Positions 1-5,826 of a stretch of DNA of 5,826 nucleotides are shown here, one piece after another. Position 1 is the first letter of the stretch; the number at the start of each line of letters is the position of its first letter. This DNA is from Desulfobacterales bacterium (GTDB taxonomy: Bacteria > Desulfobacterota > Desulfobacteria > Desulfobacterales > Desulfosalsimonadaceae), in NCBI GenBank assembly GCA_018224315.1, contig JAGTVF010000321.1:1-5826 (forward strand), read 5' to 3'. A model generated the notes under the pieces. That model made no database searches. It saw only the letters and a list, made by a program, of their open reading frames with translations, and was not told the DNA's origin. The translations under genes and the position numbers were made by a program.

Positions 1-128
1 CCCAGATGGCCCGGGCCGGCGTTTTCATGAACCTGTTCGGCATTATCGGCATTACAGTGCTGACCATGTACTACCTGGCATGGGTCTGGGGCATCGACTT
101 GATGAGCGTGCCTGGCTGGGCACAATAG
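1..128 (+). CDS. C-terminal end of a DASS/SLC13-type anion:sodium symporter (partial)
   Basis: Only the last ~41 codons are in the window; the gene enters from the left edge and ends at a TAG at 126-128. The visible peptide contains AGVFMNLFGIIGITVLTMYY followed by LAWVWGIDL and a short polar tail. It is one hydrophobic membrane segment preceded by a small basic/Gly stretch. This pattern (A-G-x-x-x-N-L-x-G-I-x-x-I-T) is typical of the last transmembrane helix of DASS-family (sodium:sulfate/dicarboxylate) symporters, which carry sulfate, dicarboxylates or related anions across the inner membrane. The substrate cannot be read from this fragment. It converges on the mscS-like gene, with 38 bp between the two stop codons. 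Other polytopic transporters cannot be excluded from one helix, so the family call is moderate while the coding call is fairly firm. Confidence 0.6.
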   Translation, partial: QMARAGVFMNLFGIIGITVLTMYYLAWVWGIDLMSVPGWAQ

Positions 129-133
129 ACGGG

Positions 134-160
134 CCGGCCGCCGGTTCCGGGCCCGGCCGG
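134..160. terminator. GC-rich hairpin between two convergent genes (possible terminator)
   Basis: Between the convergent stop codons lies a perfect 7-bp inverted repeat, CCGGCCG (134-140) and CGGCCGG (154-160), around a 13-nt loop. It is followed on the + strand by AAATTT rather than a real U-tract, and there is no T-run on the minus side. Its position fits a shared terminator, but the missing T-tract makes intrinsic termination uncertain. Confidence 0.3.
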
Positions 161-166
161 AAATTT

Positions 167-1288
167 CTACACCGGATCGGCTGCAGGCTCCGGTCCTTTT
201 CGGACCCACAGATCCCGCTGGGGAAACGGAATTTCAATATTGTTTTCCGCCAATGCATCGTAGATGGCCATGTAGAGTTCATGGCTCACCAGACCCCGCT
301 GCTCGGGCCGCTCAATCCAGCAGAGCAGTTCAAAATCCAGGCTCGAATCCCCGAATCCCCGCATGCGCACCCGTGCCGGAGGCTGCCGGCAGACAAGGCT
401 GTGGGTTTTGGCCACGCTTTCCAGCAGGTCCACCACCTGGTGCACATCTGAGCCATAGGCCACGCCAACCTTGATCCGGATGCGGTATTTGACCCACCGC
501 CCGCCGGACTCGTTGACGATCTTGGAATTGGCCATCACGGAATTGGGAATGATAACCTCCACATCATCACGGGTCAGCAGGCGTGTGGAGCGAATGCCCA
601 CCTTGGTGATCTCCCCGCGCTCTGCCGAGTCCAGCACCACATAGTCGCCAAGCTTGTAAGGCGCATCTGCAATGATAAAAAAACCGGCAAACAGATTGGC
701 CAGGGTGTCGCGGGCCGCAAAGCCCACGGCAATGCCAATGACACCGGCCGAAGCCAGCCAGGCGGTGGCATCAATGTGCCAAACCTGCAAAAGCGCATAT
801 GAGCCAATGGCAACGATGACAACCGTCATCATCAGGTCAAACAAAGGAAGGGTCCGCTCTTCCACAATGGCAAAGCGGTCGCGGATTTTGCCAAACATTT
901 CCAGGGCAATGCGGCTGGCCTGGAGAGCTGCCCGCATCAGCTGCAGGACAAGCAGACTCAGCAGCACCCGGATGATGACACTGGTGGCAAATTCACCAAT
1001 TGTCAGGGTGTGCAGGGCGGTGACCAGGCTGATGTAGCCCACAGCAAGACCGGCCACCCGGGCACCCACACGGAGGAGTTTACCCATCAGTTCCGCGTTG
1101 GCCCGGTCCGCAATGCGAAGCCCCCAGTACAGGATAAAGCGCGGCACCAGAAACGCCAGCGACAGGCCCACCACAACAATCACCAGGGCCAGGAGAAACG
1201 GATATGTGCCCAGCAGGTGCCATGCGCTTTCAAGCCATGCGGGCAGCCAGGACGGAACCTCGGCGGCAGATTTGGTCAATCCGTTCAT
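167..1288 (-). CDS. MscS-family small-conductance mechanosensitive ion channel
   Basis: This 373-aa inner-membrane channel would open under membrane tension and release solutes during hypo-osmotic shock. Hydrophobic helices lie at about residues 29-50, 73-92, 100-120 and 150-168. They are followed by the pore-lining helix and its continuation (about 174-206), with the family hallmark GIAVGFAARDTLANLFAGFF at 185-204. The β-domain follows with GDYV at 214-217 and VEVIIPNS at 243-250. The αβ C-terminal domain ends in the typical IEIPFPQRDL (351-360). The length exceeds E. coli MscS (286 aa) because of one or two extra N-terminal helices, as in several MscS-like subfamilies. The ATG at 1288 is the only plausible start, since an in-frame stop lies at 1322-1324 and no ATG lies between; no strong Shine-Dalgarno is visible. 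A short macro-like ORF lies 33 bp upstream on the same strand. The exact subfamily and ion preference cannot be read from sequence. Confidence 0.93.
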   Translation of the reverse strand: MNGLTKSAAEVPSWLPAWLESAWHLLGTYPFLLALVIVVVGLSLAFLVPRFILYWGLRIADRANAELMGKLLRVGARVAGLAVGYISLVTALHTLTIGEFATSVIIRVLLSLLVLQLMRAALQASRIALEMFGKIRDRFAIVEERTLPLFDLMMTVVIVAIGSYALLQVWHIDATAWLASAGVIGIAVGFAARDTLANLFAGFFIIADAPYKLGDYVVLDSAERGEITKVGIRSTRLLTRDDVEVIIPNSVMANSKIVNESGGRWVKYRIRIKVGVAYGSDVHQVVDLLESVAKTHSLVCRQPPARVRMRGFGDSSLDFELLCWIERPEQRGLVSHELYMAIYDALAENNIEIPFPQRDLWVRKGPEPAADPV

Positions 1289-1321
1289 GGAAGATTCTTT
1301 TGTTGAAAATGTTGTGTTGTG

Positions 1322-1495
1322 TTATCGGATTTCTCCACTTAAAATCCCCGCATAGCACATTTCCAGGAAAAAATCCCCCATGGTTTTACCCTGCTGTGCG
1401 CTTGCCGCATTCACCACGACATCCATATCCGGCTGACCGGCCATATCGCCCTGCACGCACTCTCCGATTTTGCCGATTTTGGTTGAAACACCCAT
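1322..1495 (-). pseudogene. 57-codon ORF: N-terminal fragment of a macro (ADP-ribose-binding) domain
   Basis: Reading the minus strand from the ATG at 1495 to a TAA at 1322-1324 gives 57 residues. The first ~34 resemble the start of a macro domain: KIGKIGECVQGDM, then QPDMDVVVNAASAQ. Known macro domains begin with a similar β-strand, the GDIT motif and a D-x-(I/V)-VNAAN strand-loop that contacts ADP-ribose. Here GDIT reads GDMA and NAAN reads NAAS. The next expected elements (the GGGV glycine loop and AIHRAAG) are absent. Residues 35-57 (QQGKTMGDFFLEM onward) do not look like a macro domain, and neither of the other minus-strand frames restores it. A full domain is ~140-180 aa, so this is most likely a deletion remnant. 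No good ribosome binding site precedes it; a GGATGAG is too far upstream. It lies 33 bp upstream of, and in the same frame as, the mscS-like gene, so a translated leader peptide or a genuine short protein remains possible. Confidence 0.5.
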
Positions 1496-1497
1496 GT

Positions 1498-1531
1498 TTG
1501 TTTGGACTCATCCGTCCGTTTATATTAAAAT
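1498..1531 (+). promoter_or_regulatory. Weak sigma-70-like promoter candidate for the radical SAM gene
   Basis: In an AT-richer patch, TTGTTT (1498-1503) is followed after 17 bp by TATATT (1521-1526). An overlapping alternative is TTGGAC (1502-1507), 18 bp, TAAAAT (1526-1531). Either would start transcription about 55 nt before the ATG at 1591. The -35 matches are only 3 of 6, so this is a positional guess supported by the local AT-richness. Confidence 0.33.
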
Positions 1532-1555
1532 TATCACACGCAGCCGGGCAGTCAA
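1530..1555 (-). promoter_or_regulatory. Weak minus-strand promoter-like element upstream of the macro-like ORF and mscS
   Basis: On the minus strand TTGACT (1555-1550, five of six matches to the -35 consensus) is followed by GATAAT (1535-1530), but the spacer is only 14 bp, shorter than the usual 16-18. With a 16-bp spacer the -10 becomes TAATTT, a poor match. If used, it would drive the short macro-like ORF and mscS together, divergent from the radical SAM gene. Confidence 0.22.
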
Positions 1556-1579
1556 AAGGCTCTCATCTCCCAAAACAAA

Positions 1580-1585
1580 AGGAAG
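1580..1585 (+). promoter_or_regulatory. Ribosome binding site deciding the radical SAM start
   Basis: AGGAAG lies 5 nt before the ATG at 1591. The reading frame stays open without a stop back to at least 1204, so this site, together with the start of a canonical Rossmann-like β-strand (MRVLMVSAN), is what fixes the start at 1591. Confidence 0.6.
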
Positions 1586-1590
1586 AGCGC

Positions 1591-2871
1591 ATGCGCGTAT
1601 TGATGGTTTCCGCCAACACCGAGCAGGTCAGCATACCGGTGCTGCCGCTGGGACTGGCCTGCGTATCCGCAGCAATCCAGGACAGCGGCCATGAGATCCA
1701 TGTGGTCAATCTCATGGAACCCCGGCATGTGGACCGGCTGCTGATTCCGGCCATTGAAGCGTTTGTGCCGGATATCATCGGCATTTCGGTCAGAAACATT
1801 GATGATCAGAACAGGGATGCACCCGATTTTCTCCTGTCCCGGACAAAACCGGTGATCGAAGAGTGCCGCAGGCGCTCCAATGCCCTCATTGTTTTGGGCG
1901 GAGCGGGCTACAGCATATTTGCCGAATCCGCACTTGATTACCTGGGCGCGGATTTCGGCATCCAGGGGGAAGGGGAATGGGCCATGTGTGAATTGCTTGC
2001 GCGCATGGAAAAAAATGCCCCATTGGACGGGTTAAACGGACTCTGGAGGCCCGGCAAGGGTCTTGCGGCACCCCCTTTTCAGAACCGGCAGATGGATACC
2101 TATCCCATGCCATTGCCCGGGGTTCATCTCAGCGCAGGTCCTTACGGAAAAGACCACGATCTCATGGTGCCCTTTCAAACCCGACGCGGCTGCCCCATGA
2201 ACTGCAGCTACTGTTCGACCCCGGCTATCGAGGGCCGGCATATGCGCAGCCGTGCGCCCGAAACCGCCGTGGACAATCTGCGGCGGTTTTCAGATAGCGG
2301 ATTTGATCGCTTCTTTTTCGTGGACAACACATTCAACCTGCCCGGCTCATATGCCGCTGCCCTGTGCGACCAAATTGTGGAAGCGGGCCTTGAGATCACC
2401 TGGCAGGGGATCATCTATCCCGCCGGCCTCCACGAGTCCCTGGCTGAAAAAATGGCCCGGGCCGGATGCCGCTTTGTTGGCCTTGGTTTTGAAAGCGCAG
2501 ATGAACAGGTGCTTTCGGCCATGAACAAAACATACGGCAAAAAAGAAATCCGGCTGGCATCAGAGATCCTTTACCGGCACGGCATTCAACGAATGGGATT
2601 TCTGCTGCTCGGAGGCCCGGGCGAAACCCGGCAGAGCGTCAGGCAAAGCATTGCATTTGCCGAATCCCTTGAACTCGAAGCCGTCAAGCTCACCGCGGGC
2701 ATCCGCATTTACCCCGCCACGCCGCTGGCCGACATCGCCCGGCAAAAAGGATTCATTGCCCCGGATGCCAGCCTTCTCAAGCCCGTGTTTTATCTTGAGC
2801 CCGGCCTGGACGGCTGGCTGCAGGATACAGTCAAAAAGGCCGTTTCCCGGAATACCGGATGGATGAACTAA
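1591..2871 (+). CDS. B12-binding-domain radical SAM protein
   Basis: This is a 426-aa, probably cytoplasmic, class-B-like radical SAM enzyme. Residues 1-140 form a cobalamin-binding-like Rossmann domain: MRVLMVSAN opens it, then DIIGISVRNIDD (61-72), a VLGGAGYSIF loop (101-110) and GADFGIQGEGE (119-129). The radical SAM domain follows, with QTRRGCPMNCSYCS; Cys201, Cys205 and Cys208 are the CxxxCxxC ligands for the [4Fe-4S] cluster that cleaves S-adenosylmethionine. Further landmarks are FFFVDNTFN (241-249), FVGLGFESAD (295-304) and FLLLGGPGET (337-346). The DxHxxG motif that gives the lower axial His to cobalamin is absent, as in many members of this superfamily. Members methylate unactivated carbons or phosphorus or catalyse ring rearrangements; the substrate cannot be predicted here. 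The gene stands alone, and its stop overlaps the convergent kinase stop by 4 bp. The start at 1591 is preferred over longer in-frame readings because of the ribosome binding site and domain boundary. Confidence 0.88.
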   Translation: MRVLMVSANTEQVSIPVLPLGLACVSAAIQDSGHEIHVVNLMEPRHVDRLLIPAIEAFVPDIIGISVRNIDDQNRDAPDFLLSRTKPVIEECRRRSNALIVLGGAGYSIFAESALDYLGADFGIQGEGEWAMCELLARMEKNAPLDGLNGLWRPGKGLAAPPFQNRQMDTYPMPLPGVHLSAGPYGKDHDLMVPFQTRRGCPMNCSYCSTPAIEGRHMRSRAPETAVDNLRRFSDSGFDRFFFVDNTFNLPGSYAAALCDQIVEAGLEITWQGIIYPAGLHESLAEKMARAGCRFVGLGFESADEQVLSAMNKTYGKKEIRLASEILYRHGIQRMGFLLLGGPGETRQSVRQSIAFAESLELEAVKLTAGIRIYPATPLADIARQKGFIAPDASLLKPVFYLEPGLDGWLQDTVKKAVSRNTGWMN

Positions 2872-5120
2872 TGGCTGTCCCGCGGGTTTTGCTGCCCGAG
2901 GGCCCCGCGCACTTTTAGCGCCAGGTCCTGAATGGAAAAGGGTTTTTGCATGAATTGCACCCCCTGGTCGGGCACACCGTGGACAGCGATAACATCAGCG
3001 GTATAGCCGGACATGAAAAGAACTCTGAGCCCAGCACTGCAGGCTGAAAGACTGGTGGCCAGATCCCGGCCGTTCATCTCCGGCATGATCACATCGGTGA
3101 TCAACAAATCTATGGTGCCTTCATATTCACGAAAAAGCGCCAGGGCCTCTTCCGGTTTTTCTGCAGTCAGCACCTTGTAACCCAGGCTTTCGAGCATCTC
3201 CCGGCCCACCTGCAAAATGGCCGCCTCATCCTCAACCATAAGTATGGTTTCTGAACCCGCAGGCAGGGACGCCTCGCATTGCACCGGAGTTTCCGGGCCG
3301 GTTTGCGGGTCTTTGCACCGGGGCAGGCATATGGTAAAGGTCGTGCCCCTGCCGGGCTGACTTGTAACGTTAATCAAACCGTTGTGCTGCCGGACAATGC
3401 CGTATATCGTGGACAAACCAAGGCCGGTACCCTCTCCGGTTTCCTTGGTGGTGAAAAACGGTTCAAACAGGTTGTCCTGCACTTCCTTTTCCATGCCGCA
3501 GCCGTTGTCAGTGACCGCCAGCATGACATACTGCCCGGCGGCGGGGCCTTCTTTCTCCTTGCCGTTGTCCTCATCCACAACAACATTTTTTGTCTCTATG
3601 GTCAATTGGCCCACATCGGCAATGGCATCCCGGGCATTGATCGCCAGATTGGCCATGATCTGGGTGAGCTGGGAGGGATCGATTCTGACCGGCCACAGGT
3701 TGTCACCGGGGCGCCAGACAAGCTCAATGTTTTCGCCGATCAGGCGCTGCAGCATTTTCAGCAGGCCTGAAACAGCCTCATTGAGATCCATTTCCACCGG
3801 AGCGATCGTCTGTTTGCGGGCAAATGCCAGCAACTGCCGGACAATGTCCTCTGAGCGTTTGCCGGCGTTGTAAATTTCCCGGATATTGGCATAGGGCAGC
3901 GTTTCCGGATCCAGCATGTCAATGGTCATTTCCGCATACCCGTTGATAATGGCCAGCATGTTGTTAAAATCATGGGCAACGCCGCCTGCCAGCCGGCCCA
4001 CGGACTCCATCTTCCGGGACTGGAGCAGACGGGCCTGCAATTTCTCCCGCTGTTTTTCCTCCTGCTTGCGCCCGGTGATGTCAATGCAGGAAGCGATACT
4101 GCGGCTGGTTTCGGCAATCATGTCAATGGCAACAAGCAGGTTATACATCCGGCCGCCCCGGTCAATAAAACGGCACTCATACTGGCGGGTTGCTGCATCT
4201 GGATTTTTGCGCCGCAAATCATGTATTTCCTTCATCCAGGTGACATCATCGCAATGAACAAACTCAGGCCAGGACTTTCTGCCTTCAAGCGCCTGCCGGC
4301 AATATCCGGAAAGTTTTTCAAAATTGGAATTGACCCGGGAAATGGTGGTGTCTGCTTCAATGATGAGCATGGCTGAACCGGATGTCTCGAATATGGCACG
4401 GTAGTAGTTCTCGGAACGACGCAGGGCTTGTTCAGCCGCCTGTTTTTCCCGGGACTCAGCGCGCCACATCTTCAGGGCAATGGTCCAGGAAAACACCAGC
4501 ACGCCCAGACAAATCAATGCGATCAAAAGCGCGGCCCGGGTGAGGTTAAAGGAGGTTTTGCGCTCAAGGCGGGTATGGATCAGATCCACAAGCTCCTGGG
4601 TCTTATCGGAAAACGCAAGCTGGTTTTTCGTATACGGCCAGCCGGAAAGCAGATTAAAGGCCTCTTTTTTCCTCCCCCTGCTGACAAGGTCAAAAGCCTG
4701 CTTTTCAAGGTTGTGGGTAACCACCAGGTGCTGCCGGATTTCATTGGTAAGCCGGTCCACTTTCGAAGACGGGGTCAACTCCGGAATTTTTTCCAGCAGG
4801 GCATTTAACTCCGGCCGGGTTTCCCGGTAGGTCGTTTCCCAATTGAGGTCCCCGCTGCTGGCACCGATAAGGGCGGCCATTTTCATGGTTTCGGCATGCA
4901 GCAGCAGCTGCCAGGAGCAGCGCTCCATGACAAACTCCCTTTCCTTCAGGGAGGTCAGCAGATTAAAGGAATAAACCAGGTGCCAGACCAAAAGCCCTAC
5001 CAGGACAAGGGTCATGGCAATGGAGGCAAAAATCCACGGCCGCGCCGTTCGATCGCGGCCGGCGGCGGATTTATGTTTTTTCCCGCTTCGGATCATGGGT
5101 CGGTTATCGTGAAACGGCAT
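2868..5120 (-). CDS. Membrane-bound hybrid sensor histidine kinase (PAS-HisKA-HATPase-REC)
   Basis: This 750-aa protein has a basic N-terminus, TM1 at about 29-50, a mostly helical extracytoplasmic region of about 140 residues (55-193, including SSGDLNWETTYRE at 88-100) and TM2 at about 195-218. A coiled stretch leads into a PAS domain (about 238-350, ending in SCIDITGRK). The HisKA domain carries VAHDFNN with the phospho-acceptor His383. In the ATPase domain the N-box contains Asn491 and Asn495, followed by DNGCGM (538-543), LFEPFFTT (551-558) and GEGTGLGLS (562-570). The C-terminal receiver has the acidic pair Glu630/Asp631, phospho-acceptor Asp676 in LLITDVIMPEMNG, Ser704 and Lys726. All catalytic residues are present, so it should autophosphorylate and pass phosphate to its own receiver; no phosphotransfer protein or output regulator is in the window. 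The helical sensor resembles four-helix-bundle ligand modules. The start ATG overlaps the stop of the upstream binding-protein gene (TAATG), with no good own ribosome binding site, which suggests translational coupling. The signal sensed is inferred, not shown. Confidence 0.94.
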   Translation of the reverse strand: MPFHDNRPMIRSGKKHKSAAGRDRTARPWIFASIAMTLVLVGLLVWHLVYSFNLLTSLKEREFVMERCSWQLLLHAETMKMAALIGASSGDLNWETTYRETRPELNALLEKIPELTPSSKVDRLTNEIRQHLVVTHNLEKQAFDLVSRGRKKEAFNLLSGWPYTKNQLAFSDKTQELVDLIHTRLERKTSFNLTRAALLIALICLGVLVFSWTIALKMWRAESREKQAAEQALRRSENYYRAIFETSGSAMLIIEADTTISRVNSNFEKLSGYCRQALEGRKSWPEFVHCDDVTWMKEIHDLRRKNPDAATRQYECRFIDRGGRMYNLLVAIDMIAETSRSIASCIDITGRKQEEKQREKLQARLLQSRKMESVGRLAGGVAHDFNNMLAIINGYAEMTIDMLDPETLPYANIREIYNAGKRSEDIVRQLLAFARKQTIAPVEMDLNEAVSGLLKMLQRLIGENIELVWRPGDNLWPVRIDPSQLTQIMANLAINARDAIADVGQLTIETKNVVVDEDNGKEKEGPAAGQYVMLAVTDNGCGMEKEVQDNLFEPFFTTKETGEGTGLGLSTIYGIVRQHNGLINVTSQPGRGTTFTICLPRCKDPQTGPETPVQCEASLPAGSETILMVEDEAAILQVGREMLESLGYKVLTAEKPEEALALFREYEGTIDLLITDVIMPEMNGRDLATSLSACSAGLRVLFMSGYTADVIAVHGVPDQGVQFMQKPFSIQDLALKVRGALGQQNPRDSH
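2881..2916 (+). terminator. Possible terminator hairpin for the radical SAM gene, inside the kinase 3' end
   Basis: Ten bases after the radical SAM stop, CGCGGG (2881-2886) and CCCGCG (2904-2909) form a perfect 6-bp stem around a 17-nt loop, followed by ACTTTT (2911-2916). The position suits a terminator for the + strand transcript. The stem is short, the loop is large, and the bases also encode the C-terminus of the kinase, so it may be chance in GC-rich sequence. Confidence 0.27.
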
Positions 5121-5826
5121 TATTGATCCAGCCAGGTGCTGACAAGCGGCTCATTCTCACGGATCCAGCGCAGGGCCGCCTGAAAGTAACTTGTGTTTTC
5201 ATCCTGTGCGCAAAGCATCACCTGCTCCATATCCTTCGGCCGCCATTTGAAATTTTTTAAAAATGCATACACGTCCGGCATGTCTTCGGCCAGCCCCCTG
5301 CGGGCAAAGGTGCCGATGTATTCTTTGCCGCCATAAACACCCAGCGGATCTTGAAGATACCGGAGATCCCATTTGGCAAATTTCCAATGGGGTGTCCAGC
5401 CCGTGACCACAATCCAGTCGCCTTGCTCCACGGCGTTTCCAAGGGCTGCCGTCATGGTCCGTCCGGATCCGGAAATCAGCTCAAATCCGCCCAGGCCGTA
5501 TTCGGCCATGGCCTCTTCGGTTTTTGCCATGATCCCGGCCTGGGGATCGATACCCATGATCCGGCTGTGAAATTTTTCCCGGTGCCTGCTGAGTTGCGCA
5601 ATGGAATGGATTTCCACGTATGCGGGGACCACCAGCCCGCATCGGGTGCCTTCCAGATTGGCACCGAGAAACTCCATTTGCGGCCCGTAGGCTTGCAAGA
5701 AGCCCGCCTGCAGCGAAGGCAGCCAGGCGGCCACCATGCCGTCCTGGTCCCCCTGGGCCACGGACTCCCACATGGCACCCAGGCTGACCGGCAGCAGTTC
5801 GCACTCACGGCTGAGCCTCTTTTGGA
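5120..5826 (-). CDS. Glycine betaine/proline betaine-type substrate-binding protein (OpuAC/ProX-like), 5' end outside window
   Basis: The frame is open from the right edge to a TAA at 5120-5122, giving 234 visible residues. The Met at 5773 is internal: 17 more residues in the same frame (ending LLPVSLGA) form part of the conserved fold, and the signal peptide plus N-terminal strands lie outside. Counting from that Met, the OpuAC landmarks are MWESVAQGD (1-9), MVAAWLP (13-19), GLVVPAYV (46-53), the GIDPQAGIM loop (74-82), VVTGWTPHWKFAKWDLRYL (122-140) and FKWRPKDM (175-182). Trp2, Trp126 and Trp177 lie where this family places the tryptophans of the aromatic box that holds the quaternary ammonium group. 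The protein should bind betaine-like osmolytes in the periplasm, either for an ABC importer or as a sensor partner. Its stop overlaps the start of the histidine kinase by 1 nt. Whether permease and ATPase genes lie upstream cannot be seen. The exact ligand (betaine, choline, carnitine or proline betaine) is open. Confidence 0.9.
   Translation of the reverse strand, partial: QKRLSRECELLPVSLGAMWESVAQGDQDGMVAAWLPSLQAGFLQAYGPQMEFLGANLEGTRCGLVVPAYVEIHSIAQLSRHREKFHSRIMGIDPQAGIMAKTEEAMAEYGLGGFELISGSGRTMTAALGNAVEQGDWIVVTGWTPHWKFAKWDLRYLQDPLGVYGGKEYIGTFARRGLAEDMPDVYAFLKNFKWRPKDMEQVMLCAQDENTSYFQAALRWIRENEPLVSTWLDQ

Noticed and set aside
672..1306. Plus-strand ORFs (672-1037 and 1010-1306) antisense to the channel gene
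   Set aside because: They lie wholly or almost wholly opposite a conserved MscS reading frame, with no ribosome binding site or family resemblance.
1341..1378. Direct repeat AAAATCCCC at 1341-1349 and 1370-1378
   Set aside because: Only two 9-bp copies 29 bp apart, with no further copies seen; too little to call a regulatory or mobile-element repeat.
1204..1590. In-frame open extension upstream of the radical SAM gene, which would make a 555-aa protein
   Set aside because: The added residues are rich in Arg, Pro, His and Cys and lack domain character. They overlap the mscS 5' end and the macro-like ORF antisense. The ATG at 1591 has a good ribosome binding site and begins the first β-strand of the domain.
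1496..1590. Possible cobalamin riboswitch ahead of the B12-type gene
   Set aside because: The likely leader is only ~55-60 nt with no B12-box-like sequence or extensive pairing, far shorter than a cobalamin riboswitch.
3279..3873. Two overlapping 163-codon + strand ORFs antisense to the kinase
   Set aside because: They mirror the conserved HATPase and HisKA coding sequence in GC-rich DNA, have low-complexity composition and no recognisable motifs, and are shadow frames.
5771..5773. ATG at 5773 as the true start of the binding protein
   Set aside because: It would remove the signal peptide and first strands of the fold, and the frame continues upstream with family-like sequence to the edge.
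5476..5808. Minus-strand ORFs of 107-110 codons overlapping the binding-protein gene in other frames
   Set aside because: The third frame carries the clear OpuAC motifs and continues to the window edge; these are Arg/Trp/Pro-rich shadows.

Overview
The window looks like a chromosomal segment of a GC-rich (by eye a little over half G+C) Gram-negative bacterium. The gene set and protein style fit a deltaproteobacterium (Desulfobacterota, possibly Desulfobacterales): a large hybrid histidine kinase with a helical extracytoplasmic sensor, a B12-binding-type radical SAM protein and a DASS-family transporter. This taxonomic guess rests on familiarity with the families and was not tested by a search.

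Layout from left to right. Positions 1-128 (+) hold the last ~41 codons of a membrane transporter that resembles the C-terminus of DASS/SLC13 anion symporters. It converges on a complete MscS-type mechanosensitive channel gene (167-1288, -), with a short GC-rich hairpin between them. Upstream of mscS, in the 302-bp gap before the next gene, is a 57-codon minus-strand ORF (1322-1495). It reads as the N-terminal strand-loop of a macro (ADP-ribose-binding) domain and then loses all similarity. It is either a gene remnant or a short leader ORF ahead of mscS. The rest of the gap (1496-1590) is AT-richer and carries weak promoter-like sequences in both directions.

Positions 1591-2871 (+) encode a 426-aa protein with a B12-binding-like N-terminal domain and a radical SAM domain (CxxxCxxC at residues 201-208). 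Its stop codon overlaps, tail to tail, the stop codon of a 750-aa hybrid sensor histidine kinase (2868-5120, -). The kinase has two membrane segments flanking a ~140-residue helical extracytoplasmic domain, then PAS, HisKA, HATPase and a C-terminal receiver domain. Its start codon overlaps the stop codon of the preceding gene (TAATG), which encodes a glycine betaine/proline betaine-type (OpuAC/ProX-like) substrate-binding protein (5120 to beyond 5826, -; its 5' end lies outside the window).

How the genes may work together (inference): the binding protein and kinase are translationally coupled, which suggests that the binding protein presents a betaine-like ligand to the kinase as a periplasmic co-sensor. 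The alternative is that the kinase simply sits at the end of a betaine uptake operon. An MscS channel nearby gives the window a possible osmotic-stress theme, but it is in a separate transcription unit. No mobile element, CRISPR array, tRNA or rRNA was seen. I found no convincing wholly new system; the coupled binding-protein/kinase pair and the macro-domain fragment deserve the closest look.
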